The notes: generated by a model not told the origin, from the sequence alone. Positions 15,829 to 25,321 are shown, counted from the stretch's first letter. The stretch is DNA of 64,000 bases from Nocardioides okcheonensis (GCF_020991065.1 NZ_CP087710.1:3224001-3288000), one strand, 5' to 3'. Numbers and translations are program-made.

Positions 15829-18426
15829 ATGTTCGAGCGGTTCACCGACCGAGCCCGGCGAGTTGTCGTGCTGGCCCAGGAAGAGGCCCGCATGCTCTCC
15901 CACAACTACATCGGGACCGAGCACATCCTGCTCGGCCTCATCCACGAGGGCGAGGGCGTCGCAGCCAAGGCCCTCGAGTCCCTCGACATCTCCCTGGAGG
16001 CCGTGCGCGCCCAGGTCGAGGAGATCATCGGCCAGGGCCAGCAGGCCCCGTCCGGCCACATCCCGTTCACCCCGCGTGCCAAGAAGGTGCTCGAGCTCTC
16101 CCTGCGTGAGGCGCTCCAGCTCGGGCACTCCTACATCGGGACCGAGCACATCCTGCTCGGCCTGATCCGCGAGGGCGAGGGCGTGGCGGCGCAGGTGCTG
16201 CAGAAGCTCGGCGCCGACCTCAACCGGGTCCGCCAGCAGGTCATCCAGCTGCTCAGCGGCTTCCAGGGCAAGGAGTCGACCACGGCCGGCGCCCAGGCCG
16301 CCGGCTCCGGCGGCGAGGCCCCCTCGAGCTCGCTGGTGCTCGACCAGTTCGGCCAGAACCTCACCCAGGCCGCTCGCGAGGGCAAGCTTGACCCGGTGAT
16401 CGGGCGCGAGCAGGAGATCGAGCGCGTGATGCAGATCCTGTCGCGCCGCACGAAGAACAACCCCGTCCTGATCGGCGAGCCCGGCGTCGGCAAGACCACG
16501 ATCGTGGCCGGCCTCGCGCAGGACATCGTCAAGGGCAACGTGCCCGAGACGCTCAAGGACAAGCAGATCTACACCCTCGACCTGGGTGCGCTGGTCGCCG
16601 GCTCGCGCTACCGAGGTGACTTCGAGGAGCGCCTGAAGAAGGTGCTCAAGGAGATCCGCACCCGCGGCGACATCGTGCTGTTCATCGACGAGATCCACAC
16701 CCTCGTCGGCGCCGGCGCGGCCGAGGGCGCGATCGACGCCGCCAGCATCCTCAAGCCGATGCTGGCCCGCGGCGAGCTGCAGACCATCGGCGCCACCACC
16801 CTCGACGAGTACCGCAAGTACCTCGAGAAGGACGCCGCGCTCGAGCGCCGCTTCCAGCCGATCCAGGTGCAGGAGCCGTCGATCGCGCACACCATCGAGA
16901 TGCTCAAGGGCCTGCGCGACCGCTACGAGGCGCACCACCGGGTGACCATCACCGACGAGGCGCTCGTCTCGGCCGCGACGCTGGCCGACCGCTACATCTC
17001 CGACCGGTTCCTGCCGGACAAGGCGATCGACCTGATCGACGAGGCCGGCTCCCGCCTGCGGATCCGCCGGATGACCGCGCCGCCGGACCTGCGCGAGTAC
17101 GACGAGAAGATCGGCGACGTGCGCCAGCGCAAGGAGGCCGCGATCGACGGGCAGGACTTCGAGGCCGCGGCCCGCCTGCGCGACGAGGAGAAGCAGCTCG
17201 CCGCGAAGCGTGCCGAGCGCGAGAAGCAGTGGCGCGCCGGTGACCTCGACGAGATCGCCGAGGTCGACGAGGAGCTGATCGCCGAGGTCCTGGCCGTCGC
17301 CACGGGCATCCCGATCGTCAAGCTCTCCGAGGAGGAGTCGACCCGGCTGCTCAAGATGGAGGACGAGCTGCACAAGCGCGTCATCGGCCAGGAGGACGCC
17401 GTCAAGGCGCTCAGCCGCGCCATCCGTCGTACGCGCGCCGGGCTCAAGGACCCCAAGCGCCCCGGTGGCTCGTTCATCTTCGCCGGCCCGTCCGGCGTCG
17501 GGAAGACGTGGCTGTCCAAGACGCTCGCGGAGTTCCTCTTCGGCGACGAGGACGCGCTCATCCAGCTCGACATGAGCGAGTTCTCCGAGAAGCACACCGT
17601 CTCGCGCCTCTTCGGCTCGCCCCCCGGCTACGTCGGCTACGAGGAGGGCGGCCAGCTCACCGAGAAGGTGCGGCGCAAGCCGTTCTCGGTGGTGCTCTTC
17701 GACGAGGTCGAGAAGGCCCACCCCGACATCTTCAACAGCCTGCTGCAGATCCTCGAGGAGGGTCGCCTGACCGACTCGCAGGGCCGGGTGGTGGACTTCA
17801 AGAACACCGTCATCATCATGACCACGAACCTCGGCTCGCGTGACATCGCCAAGAGCGTGAACCTCGGCTTCGGTGCCGTCGGTGCGGACCCGGCGGGCTC
17901 CTACGAGCGGATGAAGAGCAAGGTGTCGGAGGAGCTCAAGCAGCACTTCCGTCCCGAGTTCCTCAACCGCGTCGACGAGATCGTGGTCTTCCCGCCGCTG
18001 TCGCGCGAGCAGATCATCGCGATGGTCGACAACATGATCGCCGCGGTCGAGCTGCGCCTGAAGGACCGCGACATGTCGCTGGAGCTGACGCAGCCCGCCA
18101 AGGACCTGCTGGCCGAGCGCGGCTTCGACCCGGTCCTCGGTGCCCGTCCGCTGCGCCGCACGGTGCAGCGCGAGATCGAGGACGTGCTCGCCGAGAAGAT
18201 GCTCTTCGGCGAGGTCGGCCCGGGACAGATCGTCCTGGTCGACGTCGAGGGCGAGGGCCCGACGGCGACGTTCACCTTCCGCGGGCAGAAGAACTCGGCC
18301 GTGCCGGACATGCCGCCGCTGGAGACCGCCGACCTGGCGCTCGAGCCGCAGCGCGACGACGAGGGCAACCTCGAGGGGCCGGACGACACCGAGGGGCCGG
18401 TCGACGTGCCCCGCGACCCGTCCTGA
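15829..18426 (+). CDS. clpC: ATP-dependent Clp protease ATP-binding subunit ClpC
   Basis: 865 residues. Class I AAA+ unfoldase that feeds proteins to ClpP. Order: two N-terminal Clp_N repeats (each with [17 protein letters not shown] sequence, about 1-145), first AAA+ module with GEPGVGKTT (about 216) and [10 protein letters not shown], a UVR/M-domain (about 430-465, [18 protein letters not shown]), second AAA+ module with GPSGVGKT (about 553) and [10 protein letters not shown], and the ClpP-docking and D2-small domain. The ATG has the Shine-Dalgarno sequence GAGGAG. Essential in mycobacteria (ClpC1) and the target of cyclomarin and ecumicin. Confidence 0.97.
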   Translation: MFERFTDRARRVVVLAQEEARMLSHNYIGTEHILLGLIHEGEGVAAKALESLDISLEAVRAQVEEIIGQGQQAPSGHIPFTPRAKKVLELSLREALQLGHSYIGTEHILLGLIREGEGVAAQVLQKLGADLNRVRQQVIQLLSGFQGKESTTAGAQAAGSGGEAPSSSLVLDQFGQNLTQAAREGKLDPVIGREQEIERVMQILSRRTKNNPVLIGEPGVGKTTIVAGLAQDIVKGNVPETLKDKQIYTLDLGALVAGSRYRGDFEERLKKVLKEIRTRGDIVLFIDEIHTLVGAGAAEGAIDAASILKPMLARGELQTIGATTLDEYRKYLEKDAALERRFQPIQVQEPSIAHTIEMLKGLRDRYEAHHRVTITDEALVSAATLADRYISDRFLPDKAIDLIDEAGSRLRIRRMTAPPDLREYDEKIGDVRQRKEAAIDGQDFEAAARLRDEEKQLAAKRAEREKQWRAGDLDEIAEVDEELIAEVLAVATGIPIVKLSEEESTRLLKMEDELHKRVIGQEDAVKALSRAIRRTRAGLKDPKRPGGSFIFAGPSGVGKTWLSKTLAEFLFGDEDALIQLDMSEFSEKHTVSRLFGSPPGYVGYEEGGQLTEKVRRKPFSVVLFDEVEKAHPDIFNSLLQILEEGRLTDSQGRVVDFKNTVIIMTTNLGSRDIAKSVNLGFGAVGADPAGSYERMKSKVSEELKQHFRPEFLNRVDEIVVFPPLSREQIIAMVDNMIAAVELRLKDRDMSLELTQPAKDLLAERGFDPVLGARPLRRTVQREIEDVLAEKMLFGEVGPGQIVLVDVEGEGPTATFTFRGQKNSAVPDMPPLETADLALEPQRDDEGNLEGPDDTEGPVDVPRDPS

Positions 18427-18440
18427 CCCGCTGAGTCACC

Positions 18441-18478
18441 AGATCACCCCGGGAGCGCCCAGCGCCCCGGGGTGATCT
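18441..18478. terminator. Bidirectional terminator between clpC and mutY
   Basis: A perfect 13-bp inverted repeat (18441-18453 with 18466-18478, AGATCACCCCGGG and its complement) is extended inward by GCGC/GCGC with one bulged base. It has no U-tract. It serves clpC on one strand and lies inside the last codons of mutY on the other. Confidence 0.65.
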
Positions 18479-19325
18479 GCGTCAGGAGGCCGTCCGTGAC
18501 CAGGCCGGCCAGGCAGCGCTCGCGCTGCTCCGCCTGCGGCCACGCGGCCTCGACCTGGGCGGCGCCGACCGAGTCGGCCTCGCGCGCCAGCGCCATGATC
18601 CGGCCGCGACACTGCCGGTCGGTGCCGGCCCACGCCTGGCCGCGGCGGGGCGGGCCGTCGTACGCCGGGAAGCCGGCGCCGCGCCACGCGCACAGGTCGG
18701 CGACCGGGCAGGCCCCGCAAGCCGGCTGGCGCGCGGTGCACACCAGCGCGCCGAGCTCCATCGTCGCCACCGCCCACGTCGCGGCGGTCGCGTCGTCGTC
18801 GGGCAGCAGGGCGGTCGCGACGTCACGCTCGGCGCGGGTCACCGCGGTGGCGGGGAACTCGACGCCCGACACCACCCGCGCCAGCACCCGGCGCACGTTG
18901 GTGTCGAGCACGACGTGGCGCTGCCCGAAGGCGAAGCTGGCGATCGCCGACGCGGTGTAGTCACCGACGCCCGGCAGCGCCAGCAGGTCGTCGTACGACG
19001 CGGGCACCTCGCCGCCGTGCCGCTCGACGATCGCGGCGGCGGCGGCGTGCAGGCGCAGCGCGCGGCGCGGGTAGCCCAGCCGGCCCCACATCCGCACCGC
19101 CTCGCCGGTCGGCTCGGCGGCGAGGTCCGCGGGCGTGGGCCAGCGCTCCAGCCACGCCTCGTGCACCGGCAGCACCCGCGCCACCGGCGTCTGCTGCAGC
19201 ATGAACTCGCTGACCATGACCGACCAGGGCGTCGCTTCCGGGCCCCGCCAGGGCAGCTCGCGCGCGTGGTCGTCGTACCAGTCGAGCACGCACGCGTGCA
19301 GGGCGGCGGTCGTGGCGGCTTCCAT
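18444..19325 (-). CDS. mutY: A/G-specific adenine glycosylase MutY
   Basis: 293 residues. Removes adenine mispaired with 8-oxoguanine. Catalytic Glu40 lies in SEFMLQQTPVARV, the HhH-GPD hairpin is LPGVGDYTASAIASFAFGQ, the catalytic Asp is in VVLDTNVRRVLAR, and the [4Fe-4S] cluster cysteines follow the pattern C-X6-C-X2-C-X5-C (CTARQPACGACPVADLC). The C-terminal NUDIX-like domain of E. coli MutY is missing, as usual in actinobacteria. The last dozen codons are built from the terminator stem shared with clpC. TACGAT 7 nt before the ATG suggests a leaderless mRNA. Confidence 0.94.
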   Translation of the reverse strand: MEAATTAALHACVLDWYDDHARELPWRGPEATPWSVMVSEFMLQQTPVARVLPVHEAWLERWPTPADLAAEPTGEAVRMWGRLGYPRRALRLHAAAAAIVERHGGEVPASYDDLLALPGVGDYTASAIASFAFGQRHVVLDTNVRRVLARVVSGVEFPATAVTRAERDVATALLPDDDATAATWAVATMELGALVCTARQPACGACPVADLCAWRGAGFPAYDGPPRRGQAWAGTDRQCRGRIMALAREADSVGAAQVEAAWPQAEQRERCLAGLVTDGLLTQITPGRWALPG

Positions 19326-19332
19326 CGCGGTG

Positions 19333-19338
19333 ATCGTA
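19333..19338 (-). promoter_or_regulatory. Putative -10 box of mutY, leaderless type
   Basis: TACGAT on the minus strand ends 7 nt before the ATG, and no Shine-Dalgarno sequence is present. Confidence 0.5.
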
Positions 19339-19381
19339 GGTGAGGCCGGTGCGCCTCCGCCGCGATGGGCCCTCACCTCCC

Positions 19382-19387
19382 TAACCT
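19382..19387 (+). promoter_or_regulatory. Putative -10 box of the gene at 19394, leaderless type
   Basis: TAACCT ends 6 nt before the ATG at 19394, with no Shine-Dalgarno sequence between them. Divergent from the mutY promoter. Confidence 0.45.
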
Positions 19388-19393
19388 GACCCC

Positions 19394-20167
19394 ATGGCGA
19401 CGAAGGTGCGACCCCGGGGACCGCTCCCGTCGCGCGTCTACTGGCGCCGCCGCCTGGTCGTGCTCGCGGTCCCGCTGCTCCTGGTCGTGGTGCTCGCACG
19501 GGTGCTGACCGGCTCCTCCGACGGCTCGGACGGCGCGACCGGCGCCGCCCGGCAGGCCGGCGCCGAGGTGCAGGCGCCCCCGGTGGGCCCCACCGCCGGA
19601 CCCACCGCGCAAGTGCCCGCAGGCAAGAAGGGGCAGGAGACCGTGCCGCCCGAGCCGGTGCTGGCCGAGCCGAGCGGGCCCTGCTCCGACGCCGACATCG
19701 TCGCCACGCCGACGCTCGTCTCCGCGACCGGCGGTGCGGACGTCCCGATCACGATCAACCTCCGCACCCTCGACGCCGCCGCCTGCACCTGGCAGGTGTC
19801 GCCGCAGACGCTGACGGTCACCATCACCTCGGGCGACGACTTCATCTGGAGCACCCGCCAGTGCCCGGCGTCGATCACCCCGCAGGACGTCGTGGTCCGC
19901 CAGGCCGTCGACACCCCGGTCGTGGTCACCTGGAAGGGCGCCAAGCGCTCCGACGACACCTGCTCGGGCCGCACCGACTGGGCGCTCCCGGGCTTCTACC
20001 ACGTCGAGACCGCCGCGCTGGGCGGCGACGGCACCGACGTGCAGTTCGAGCTGGTCGCCCCGCAGCCGGGCGTGGTCACCGAGACCGCCCAGCCGCAGCA
20101 GCAGGACGGCAAGGGCAAGAAGAAGCGCGACGGCGCCCCGGACGTCCAGGGCAACCCCGAGGGCTGA
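19394..20167 (+). CDS. Membrane-anchored extracytoplasmic protein, function unknown
   Basis: 257 residues. A short basic N-terminus (RPRGPLPSRVYWRRR) and one hydrophobic helix (about 21-37) anchor the protein; the rest should lie outside. A Gly/Ala/Pro linker (about 42-85) leads to a beta-rich domain (about 90-225) with four or more Cys (PCSDAD, ACTWQV, RQCPAS, DTCSGR) that could form disulfides, resembling Ig-like DUF4232-type domains. The tail is Gln/Lys-rich. I do not recognise a function. It lies between mutY and disA and reads towards disA. Confidence 0.6.
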   Translation: MATKVRPRGPLPSRVYWRRRLVVLAVPLLLVVVLARVLTGSSDGSDGATGAARQAGAEVQAPPVGPTAGPTAQVPAGKKGQETVPPEPVLAEPSGPCSDADIVATPTLVSATGGADVPITINLRTLDAAACTWQVSPQTLTVTITSGDDFIWSTRQCPASITPQDVVVRQAVDTPVVVTWKGAKRSDDTCSGRTDWALPGFYHVETAALGGDGTDVQFELVAPQPGVVTETAQPQQQDGKGKKKRDGAPDVQGNPEG

Positions 20168-20219
20168 GGCTCCGTCTGCGCGCACGGTGTGGGTGGGCCT
20201 GCCGCCGGCTGCCGTCCCG

Positions 20220-20273
20220 GAGCGGTGCGTGAGGGGGGTTCTGGGCGTGCGAAGTCCCCCTCACTCACCGCCA
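20220..20273. repeat. 54-nt palindromic element, copy with changed inner arm
   Basis: Outer arms GAGCGGTG (20220-20227) and CACCGCCA (20266-20273, 6 of 8 pairs) are kept. The inner arm is GTGAGGGGG (20229-20237) pairing with CCCCCTCAC (20256-20264), unlike the ACCCACATTCC arm of the other copies, yet the length is exactly 54 nt and pairing is preserved. Could also end transcription of the upstream gene. Confidence 0.55.
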
Positions 20274-20363
20274 AGGTCGGAGTGATCGTGCCGGCGGTGG
20301 TCCCCGAAGATCGTGGAGCTCCGGGGTCACCTGGTGGCTCGGATGTTCCACGCTCCCTCGGAA

Positions 20364-20383
20364 GTCCCCGGATATCCGGGGAC
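20364..20383. repeat. Perfect 20-bp palindrome
   Basis: Each half is GTCCCCGGAT/ATCCGGGGAC, with no spacer. A palindrome without a loop suits a dimeric DNA-binding protein better than an RNA hairpin, but no gene starts nearby. Confidence 0.6.
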
Positions 20384-20404
20384 CTCAGGCGCGGCCGCGC
20401 GTAC

Positions 20405-20458
20405 GGGCGGTGGCTGAGCCACGTTCTGCGCGGCCGGAGTGTGGGTGGGGCACCGCTG
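20405..20458. repeat. 54-nt palindromic element, diverged copy
   Basis: The right arm (20436-20458) differs from the family consensus at three positions, and the left arm starts GGGCGGTGGC. Length is again 54 nt. It lies 185 nt start-to-start from the copy at 20220. Confidence 0.6.
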
Positions 20459-20600
20459 GCGCGAGGTGGTCGTCGGGGTGCGGACGGAGGCGTGGGTCCG
20501 CGGGTCCGGAGGTGTGTCGTCGGAGAACTGCGGCCGTACGACGCGCCGCGGACGTCCCGTGCGGTCGCGCGGCCGCAGTTCTTCCCGGCCGTGGCCGCCC

Positions 20601-20638
20601 GCGTCGACCTCGTTCCTCGGTCGCCGCTGCGTGTCTCA
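20601..20638 (-). repeat. 38-nt repeat containing the disA stop codon
   Basis: 32 of 38 positions match the sequence at 27901-27938. In both places the last three bases (TCA on the plus strand) are the TGA stop of a minus-strand gene. Core on the plus strand: CTCGTTCCTCG followed by TCG and CGCTGC. Confidence 0.65.
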
Positions 20639-21730
20639 GATGTAGCGCTCGGTGATGCTCGACTCGGCGAGGCGGGAGAGGCCCTCGCGGACGCTGCGGG
20701 CGCGCAGCTCGCCGACGCCGTCGACGGCCTGGAGGTCGTCGACCCCCGCCGAGAGCAGCTGCTGCAGGCCGCCGAAGTGCTCGACCAGCCGGTCGACGAC
20801 CGCGGCGGGCAGGCGCGGCACCTTGGCGAGCAGGCGGTAGCCGCGGGGCGCGACGGCGCCGTCGAGGTGCTCGGCGCCGCCGAGGCCGATCGCGCGGGCG
20901 ACGGCGGCCGGGTCGACGAGCTCGGTGGACGAGAGCGCCTCGAGGTCGGCGAGGTGTGCCTCGGGGGTGGAGCTGCGGCGGCGGCTGCCGGGGAGGTAGT
21001 CGCGCACGACCAGCTCGCGCTCGGCGTCGACGCCGGTCACCAGCTCCTCGAGCTGGAGCGAGAGCAGCCGGCCGTCCGTGCCGAGCTCGAGGACGTAGTC
21101 CTCGATCTCGCGGGCGATCCGGATCACCATCTCCAGGCGCTGGGCCACGACGGCGACGTCGCGCACCGTGACCAGGTCCTCGATCTCCAGCGCCGACAGG
21201 GTCGCGGAGACCTCGTCGAGGCGCAGCTTGTAGCGCTCGAGGGTGGCGAGCGCCTGGTTGGCGCGGGAGAGGATCTTGCCGGAGTCCTCCAGCACGTGGC
21301 GGATGTCGCCGACGTAGGCGGCGATGATCTGCATCGACTGCGACACCGAGATGACCGGGTGGCCGGTCTGCTTCGCGACGCGCTCGGCCGTGCGGTGCCG
21401 GGTGCCGGTCTCCTCCGAGGGGATCGTGTGGTCCGGCATCAGGTGCACCGCGGCCCGCTGGATGCGGGTGATGTCCTTGTCGACCACGATCGCGCCGTCC
21501 ATCTTGGCCAGCTCGCGGAGCCCGGTCGCGGTGAACGGGACGTCGAGGGTGAAGCCGCCGGTGGAGATCGAGTCGACGAGCTTGTCCTGGCCGAGGACGA
21601 TCAGGGCACCCGTGCGTCCGCGCAGGATCCGCTCGAGGCCGTCGCGCAGCGGGGTGCCCGGCGCGATCGAGGCCAGGGTCGCGCGCAGGCGCAGCTGCTC
21701 GTCGATGCGCTCTGCCACCGGATCCTCCAC
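20636..21730 (-). CDS. disA: Diadenylate cyclase / DNA integrity scanning protein DisA
   Basis: 364 residues. Makes the second messenger c-di-AMP and pauses at branched DNA. The DAC domain has DGA at 78-80 and RHRTAER at 111-117, both needed for catalysis; a helical linker follows, then a C-terminal HhH domain ([20 protein letters not shown]) that binds DNA. The GTG start at 21730 gives the usual length; a second in-frame GTG four codons later is possible. The stop codon is part of a dispersed 38-nt repeat. It lies 61 nt downstream of radA, as in M. tuberculosis, where RadA modulates DisA. Confidence 0.95.
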   Translation of the reverse strand: MEDPVAERIDEQLRLRATLASIAPGTPLRDGLERILRGRTGALIVLGQDKLVDSISTGGFTLDVPFTATGLRELAKMDGAIVVDKDITRIQRAAVHLMPDHTIPSEETGTRHRTAERVAKQTGHPVISVSQSMQIIAAYVGDIRHVLEDSGKILSRANQALATLERYKLRLDEVSATLSALEIEDLVTVRDVAVVAQRLEMVIRIAREIEDYVLELGTDGRLLSLQLEELVTGVDAERELVVRDYLPGSRRRSSTPEAHLADLEALSSTELVDPAAVARAIGLGGAEHLDGAVAPRGYRLLAKVPRLPAAVVDRLVEHFGGLQQLLSAGVDDLQAVDGVGELRARSVREGLSRLAESSITERYI

Positions 21731-21791
21731 CTGCTGTGTCGGGGCGCCCCCGGCGCCGTCGGGTGAAGTGTAGGGGCGCGGGAGCCTGATC

Positions 21792-23186
21792 TCAGAGCGG
21801 AGGCGTGAGCCCGAGGGTGAGGAGCGCGCCGACGATGTCGTCCACCTCCACCACCTTCAGCCCGTCGACCATCCGGTGGCTGGGGATGCCGCGCTCTCCG
21901 GGCAGGGCCCGCCCGCGCGGCACGACGGCCACCTTGAAGCCCAGCCGCGCGGCCTCGGCGAGCCGCTGGGGCAGGTCGCGCACGCGCCGCAGCTCGCCGG
22001 CCAGGCCGATCTCGCCGATCGCCACCGCCCCGCGCGGCGGCGGGACGCTGAGGTGGGAGCTGGCGACCGCGACGGCGATCGCGAGGTCGGCCGCCGGGTC
22101 GTGGAGCTTGGCGCCGCCGACCGTGGCCACGAACGTGTCGCTCCCCGCGATCCGGAGGCGGGCGTGGCGCTGGAGCACGGCGAGGGCGATGTCGACCCGG
22201 GAGGACTCCACCCCCGACACGGTGCGGCGGGGCCGCTCCAGCGGGGAGGGGGTGAGCAGCGCCTGGACCTCGGCGAGCAGCGGCCGCCGGCCCTCCATCG
22301 TGACCGCGACGCAGGTGCCGGAGACGTCCTGGGTGTGGTGCTCGACGAACAGGCCGGTCGGGTCGGCGACCGCGGCGATGCCCTCGGACGACAGGTCGAA
22401 GCAGCCGACCTCGTCGATCGGGCCGTAGCGGTTCTTCATCGCCCGCACCATCCGGAAGCGCGAGTTGCGCTCGCCCTCGAAGTGGAGCACGACGTCGACG
22501 AGGTGCTCGAGGACGCGCGGGCCGGCGATCGAGCCGTCCTTGGTGACGTGGCCGACGATCACCGTGGTGATGTTGCGGGTCTTCGCGACGCGGATCAGCG
22601 CGGCCGCGACCTCCTTGACCTGGGTGACCCCGCCGGGGACGCCGTCGATCCCGGAGGCGCCGATGGTCTGGATCGAGTCGACGACGAGCAGCGTCGGTCG
22701 CACCTGCTCGATGTGGGTGAGCACGGCGCCGAGGTCGGTCTCGGCGGCGAGGAACAGCTCGTCGTGGACGCCGCCGGTGCGGTCGGCGCGCAGCCGGACC
22801 TGGGCGGCCGACTCCTCGCCGGTGACGTAGAGGGTGCGCTGGCGCACCCGGGCCGTCTGGGCCGCGACCTCGAGCAGCAGCGTGCTCTTGCCGACGCCGG
22901 GCTCACCCGCGAGCAGGATCGCGGCGCCGGGCACCAGCCCGCCGCCGAGCACCCGGTCGAGCTCGGGCACGCCGCTGGTGCGGGCGACCGACTCGGTGAT
23001 CGGCACCTGCCCGATCGGCACGGCGGGGGAGGTGACCGGTCCCGCGCTGGCCCGCATCGTCGGCGCCCCGGCCTCCGCGACCGACCCCCACGCCTGGCAC
23101 TCCCCGCAGCGGCCGACCCACTTCGCGGTCTCCCAGCCGCACTCGGAGCAGCGGTAGGAGGGGCGGGCCTTGGCCTTCGTCGACAT
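21792..23186 (-). CDS. radA: DNA repair protein RadA (Sms)
   Basis: 464 residues. N-terminal zinc finger with Cys13, Cys16, Cys27 and Cys30, a RecA-like ATPase with Walker [10 protein letters not shown] (94-102), the RadA-specific [13 protein letters not shown] motif, and a C-terminal Lon-protease-like domain (about 300-460) without the catalytic Ser-Lys pair. Helps process recombination intermediates. The ATG beginning MSTKAK is chosen because TAGCGT lies 7 nt before it; a longer start would cross that box. disA follows in the same operon. Confidence 0.95.
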   Translation of the reverse strand: MSTKAKARPSYRCSECGWETAKWVGRCGECQAWGSVAEAGAPTMRASAGPVTSPAVPIGQVPITESVARTSGVPELDRVLGGGLVPGAAILLAGEPGVGKSTLLLEVAAQTARVRQRTLYVTGEESAAQVRLRADRTGGVHDELFLAAETDLGAVLTHIEQVRPTLLVVDSIQTIGASGIDGVPGGVTQVKEVAAALIRVAKTRNITTVIVGHVTKDGSIAGPRVLEHLVDVVLHFEGERNSRFRMVRAMKNRYGPIDEVGCFDLSSEGIAAVADPTGLFVEHHTQDVSGTCVAVTMEGRRPLLAEVQALLTPSPLERPRRTVSGVESSRVDIALAVLQRHARLRIAGSDTFVATVGGAKLHDPAADLAIAVAVASSHLSVPPPRGAVAIGEIGLAGELRRVRDLPQRLAEAARLGFKVAVVPRGRALPGERGIPSHRMVDGLKVVEVDDIVGALLTLGLTPPL

Positions 23187-23193
23187 GGTCCCC

Positions 23194-23199
23194 ACGCTA
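23194..23199 (-). promoter_or_regulatory. Putative -10 box of radA-disA, leaderless type
   Basis: TAGCGT on the minus strand ends 7 nt before the radA ATG, without a Shine-Dalgarno sequence. Confidence 0.5.
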
Positions 23200-23240
23200 G
23201 GCGAGGCCACCGACAGGCCGCGGGACGCCCGGCCGCCGGG

Positions 23241-24186
23241 TCAGCCCTCGAGCAGCGCCGCGATCTCGTCGAAGCCCCGGGCCCGGGCGTGCTCCAGCGC
23301 GGTCACGCCGTCGCGGTCGGGGAGGGAGCGGTCGGCGCCGTGGGCCAGCAGGACCTGCACGATCCGCTGCCAGCGCTCGGTGCCCTCGCCCAGGACCACC
23401 GCCTCGAGCAGCGCGGTCCAGCCGAGGTCGTTGACGTGGTCGACGTCGATGCGGGTGTGCTGCAGCGCCCAGCGGACGTAGGCGACGTGACCCCGCTCCG
23501 AGGCGGGGATGATCGAGACGCCGCCGTAGCGGTTGCGCAGCGTGACGTCGGGGTCGAGCGGCAGCAGCAGCTGGCCCATCGCGACCGAGCCGGTCACGCC
23601 GGTCACCAGCCACGGGGTGTCGCGCTGGACGTCGACGGCGTCGGGGTCCGCGCCGAGCCGGGCCAGCAGCGCGGCCACCTCGAGGCGGTCGTCGATGACC
23701 GCGAGCAGGAGGGGCGTACGCCGTCGCTCGTCGCGCACGTCGACGTCCGCCCCGGCGCGCAGGGCCAGCGCGGCCGCGTCGGCGTCGCCCGCCCGACGCG
23801 GCGGCGAGCAGCGCCTCCGCCGGCGCGGGACCGCCGGTCGGCGGCCGCAGCAGCCGGACGACGTCGTCACGCCCGCGCGTGCGCGCGACCTGCGCGGGCG
23901 TCGCCCCCGCCGCGTCGGTCGCGGTGACGTCGGCGCCGCGGGCGAGCAGCACCCGGACCTCGGTGAGATCGGCCCCCGTCGTCGCGACCGCACCGTGCAG
24001 CGGGGTCGCGGGGGTGGGCGTGGCGGTGGGCTCGGGCACGGTCGCGGACTCCGTCGGGTCGGTGGGGGTGGTCGAGGGGCCCGACGCCGGGGACTGCCCG
24101 GACGACTGTCCGGAGCACGCGGTCAGCAGCAGCACGCAGCTCGCGGCGACGACGCGCGCGCAGCGCAGGACGACCGGTCGGGACAC
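23241..24186 (-). pseudogene. Ankyrin-repeat lipoprotein gene with a frameshift
   Basis: The 5' part starts at GTG 24186 with GGAGG before it and encodes a signal peptide with lipobox LTAC, a Ser/Thr/Pro linker and ankyrin repeats (LHGAVATTGADLTEVRVLLARGADVTATD). Near 23796 the frame breaks; ankyrin repeats continue one frame over (RAGDADAAALALRAGADVDV) to the stop at 23241. Dropping one base at 23796 restores LLAAARAGDADAAAL, a textbook repeat start. So there is either a one-base insertion that inactivates the gene or a sequencing error. Ankyrin lipoproteins bind proteins outside the membrane; partner unknown. Confidence 0.75.
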
Positions 24187-24236
24187 GCCCCGATCCTCCC
24201 ACCCGTCGTGGGGTCGGCCGCACGGCGGCGAAGGCT

Positions 24237-24264
24237 TATGCTCACCTCGAGTTGGATCGATCAA
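24237..24264 (+). promoter_or_regulatory. Promoter and possible operator of the LacI-family gene
   Basis: TATGCT (24237-24242) is a good -10 box. About 12 nt downstream lies GATCGATC (24255-24262) within TTGGATCGATCAA, an imperfect palindrome at the likely transcription start, where an autorepressor could act. AAGGGGGG then serves as Shine-Dalgarno sequence. Confidence 0.4.
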
Positions 24265-24277
24265 GGGGGGATGGGCC

Positions 24278-25321
24278 ATGGGTCGCAGCGACCAGCGACG
24301 CGGCAGCAACCTGCCGGTCACCCCGCCGACCCTCGCCGACGTGGCCGAGCGCGCGGGCGTCTCGCGCCAGACCGTGTCGAACGCGGTCAACAACCCGGAC
24401 CTGCTGCGTCCCGACACGCTCGAGCGGGTCCGGCAGACCATCGCCGAGCTGGGCTACTCGCCCAACCGCGCGGCCCGCAACCTCCGCACCCGCACGTCCT
24501 CGCTGATCGGGCTGCGCTTCGCGCCGGCCCAGGAAGGCACCGCCAACGCCGCGATGGACCGGTTCGTCCACTCCCTGGTCGAGGCCAGCGAGGAGGTCGG
24601 CTACCACGTGCTGCTGTTCCCCGGCGACGACGAGGACCCGGTCGGCGGCTACGACAACCTGCTGCGCTCCACCGCGGTCGACGCCTTCGTGGTCACCGAC
24701 ACCTACCTCGGCAACCCGCAGGCGGCGTGGCTGAGCCAGCAGCGGGCGCCGTTCGTCGCGTTCGGCCGGCCGTGGGACGACGAGGCCGCGCGCCACGTGT
24801 GGGTCGACGTCGACGGCGCCGCCGGCACCGCCCTCGCCACCGAGCACCTCATCGAGCGCGGCCACACCCGCATCGCCTGGATCGGCTGGCGCAAGGACTC
24901 CCCGATCGGGGAGGACCGGCGCTCGGGCTGGCTGCGGACCATGCACGCCCACGGCCTGCCCACCACGGGCCTGGCGTCGCGGGTCGAGGACGTGGTGCAC
25001 AGCGGCGCCGAGGCGGCCGCCGTGCTGCTCGACGAGTCCGCCCCGACGGCCTTCGTGTGCGCCTCCGACACCCTGGCGATGGGCGTGCTCCACACCCTCT
25101 GGATCCGCCAGCTCGCCCCCGGCCAGGACGTCGCCGTGGTCGGCTTCGACGACTCGCAGGTGGCCCAGGTCTACCCGGTCGGCCTGACGTCGGTGCGCCA
25201 GCCGCTCGAGGACGTCGCGGTCGAGGTCGTGAAGGCGCTGCGCTCCCTGCTGTCGCACCAGCCGGTCGCCGAGCGGGGCGTGCTGCTCGAGCCGACGCTG
25301 GCGATCCGCGAGTCCAGCTAG
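24278..25321 (+). CDS. LacI-family transcriptional regulator
   Basis: 347 residues. LacI-type helix-turn-helix and hinge at the N-terminus (TLADVAERAGVSRQTVSNAVNN, then YSPNRAARNLRTR) followed by a periplasmic-binding-type effector domain (LIGLRFAP onward; AFVCASDTLAMGVLHTL; DVAVVGFDDSQVA). Such proteins usually respond to a sugar. No sugar-use genes are adjacent, so the regulon is unknown. A Shine-Dalgarno run of six G lies 7-13 nt before the ATG at 24278. Confidence 0.9.
   Translation: MGRSDQRRGSNLPVTPPTLADVAERAGVSRQTVSNAVNNPDLLRPDTLERVRQTIAELGYSPNRAARNLRTRTSSLIGLRFAPAQEGTANAAMDRFVHSLVEASEEVGYHVLLFPGDDEDPVGGYDNLLRSTAVDAFVVTDTYLGNPQAAWLSQQRAPFVAFGRPWDDEAARHVWVDVDGAAGTALATEHLIERGHTRIAWIGWRKDSPIGEDRRSGWLRTMHAHGLPTTGLASRVEDVVHSGAEAAAVLLDESAPTAFVCASDTLAMGVLHTLWIRQLAPGQDVAVVGFDDSQVAQVYPVGLTSVRQPLEDVAVEVVKALRSLLSHQPVAERGVLLEPTLAIRESS

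Larger units (their letters stand above)
20168..20635. other. 468-nt convergent intergenic region made of palindromic repeats
   Basis: No convincing gene is present on either strand. The region holds a half copy (about 20186-20206) and two full copies (20220-20273 and 20405-20458) of the 54-nt palindromic element, a perfect 20-bp palindrome at 20364-20383, and the 38-nt repeat that ends in the disA stop codon (20601-20638). Confidence 0.6.

Noticed and set aside
15649..17946. A 765-codon minus-strand frame across clpC
   Set aside because: Antisense shadow of clpC with Leu/Val/Ala/Arg bias and no domain.
20189..21766. A plus-strand frame over the intergenic repeats and disA
   Set aside because: It is antisense to disA and its first part translates palindromic repeats.
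24255..24262. Strong LacI operator
   Set aside because: Only the 8-bp core GATCGATC is symmetric; flanks do not match, so it is listed only as a weak candidate.
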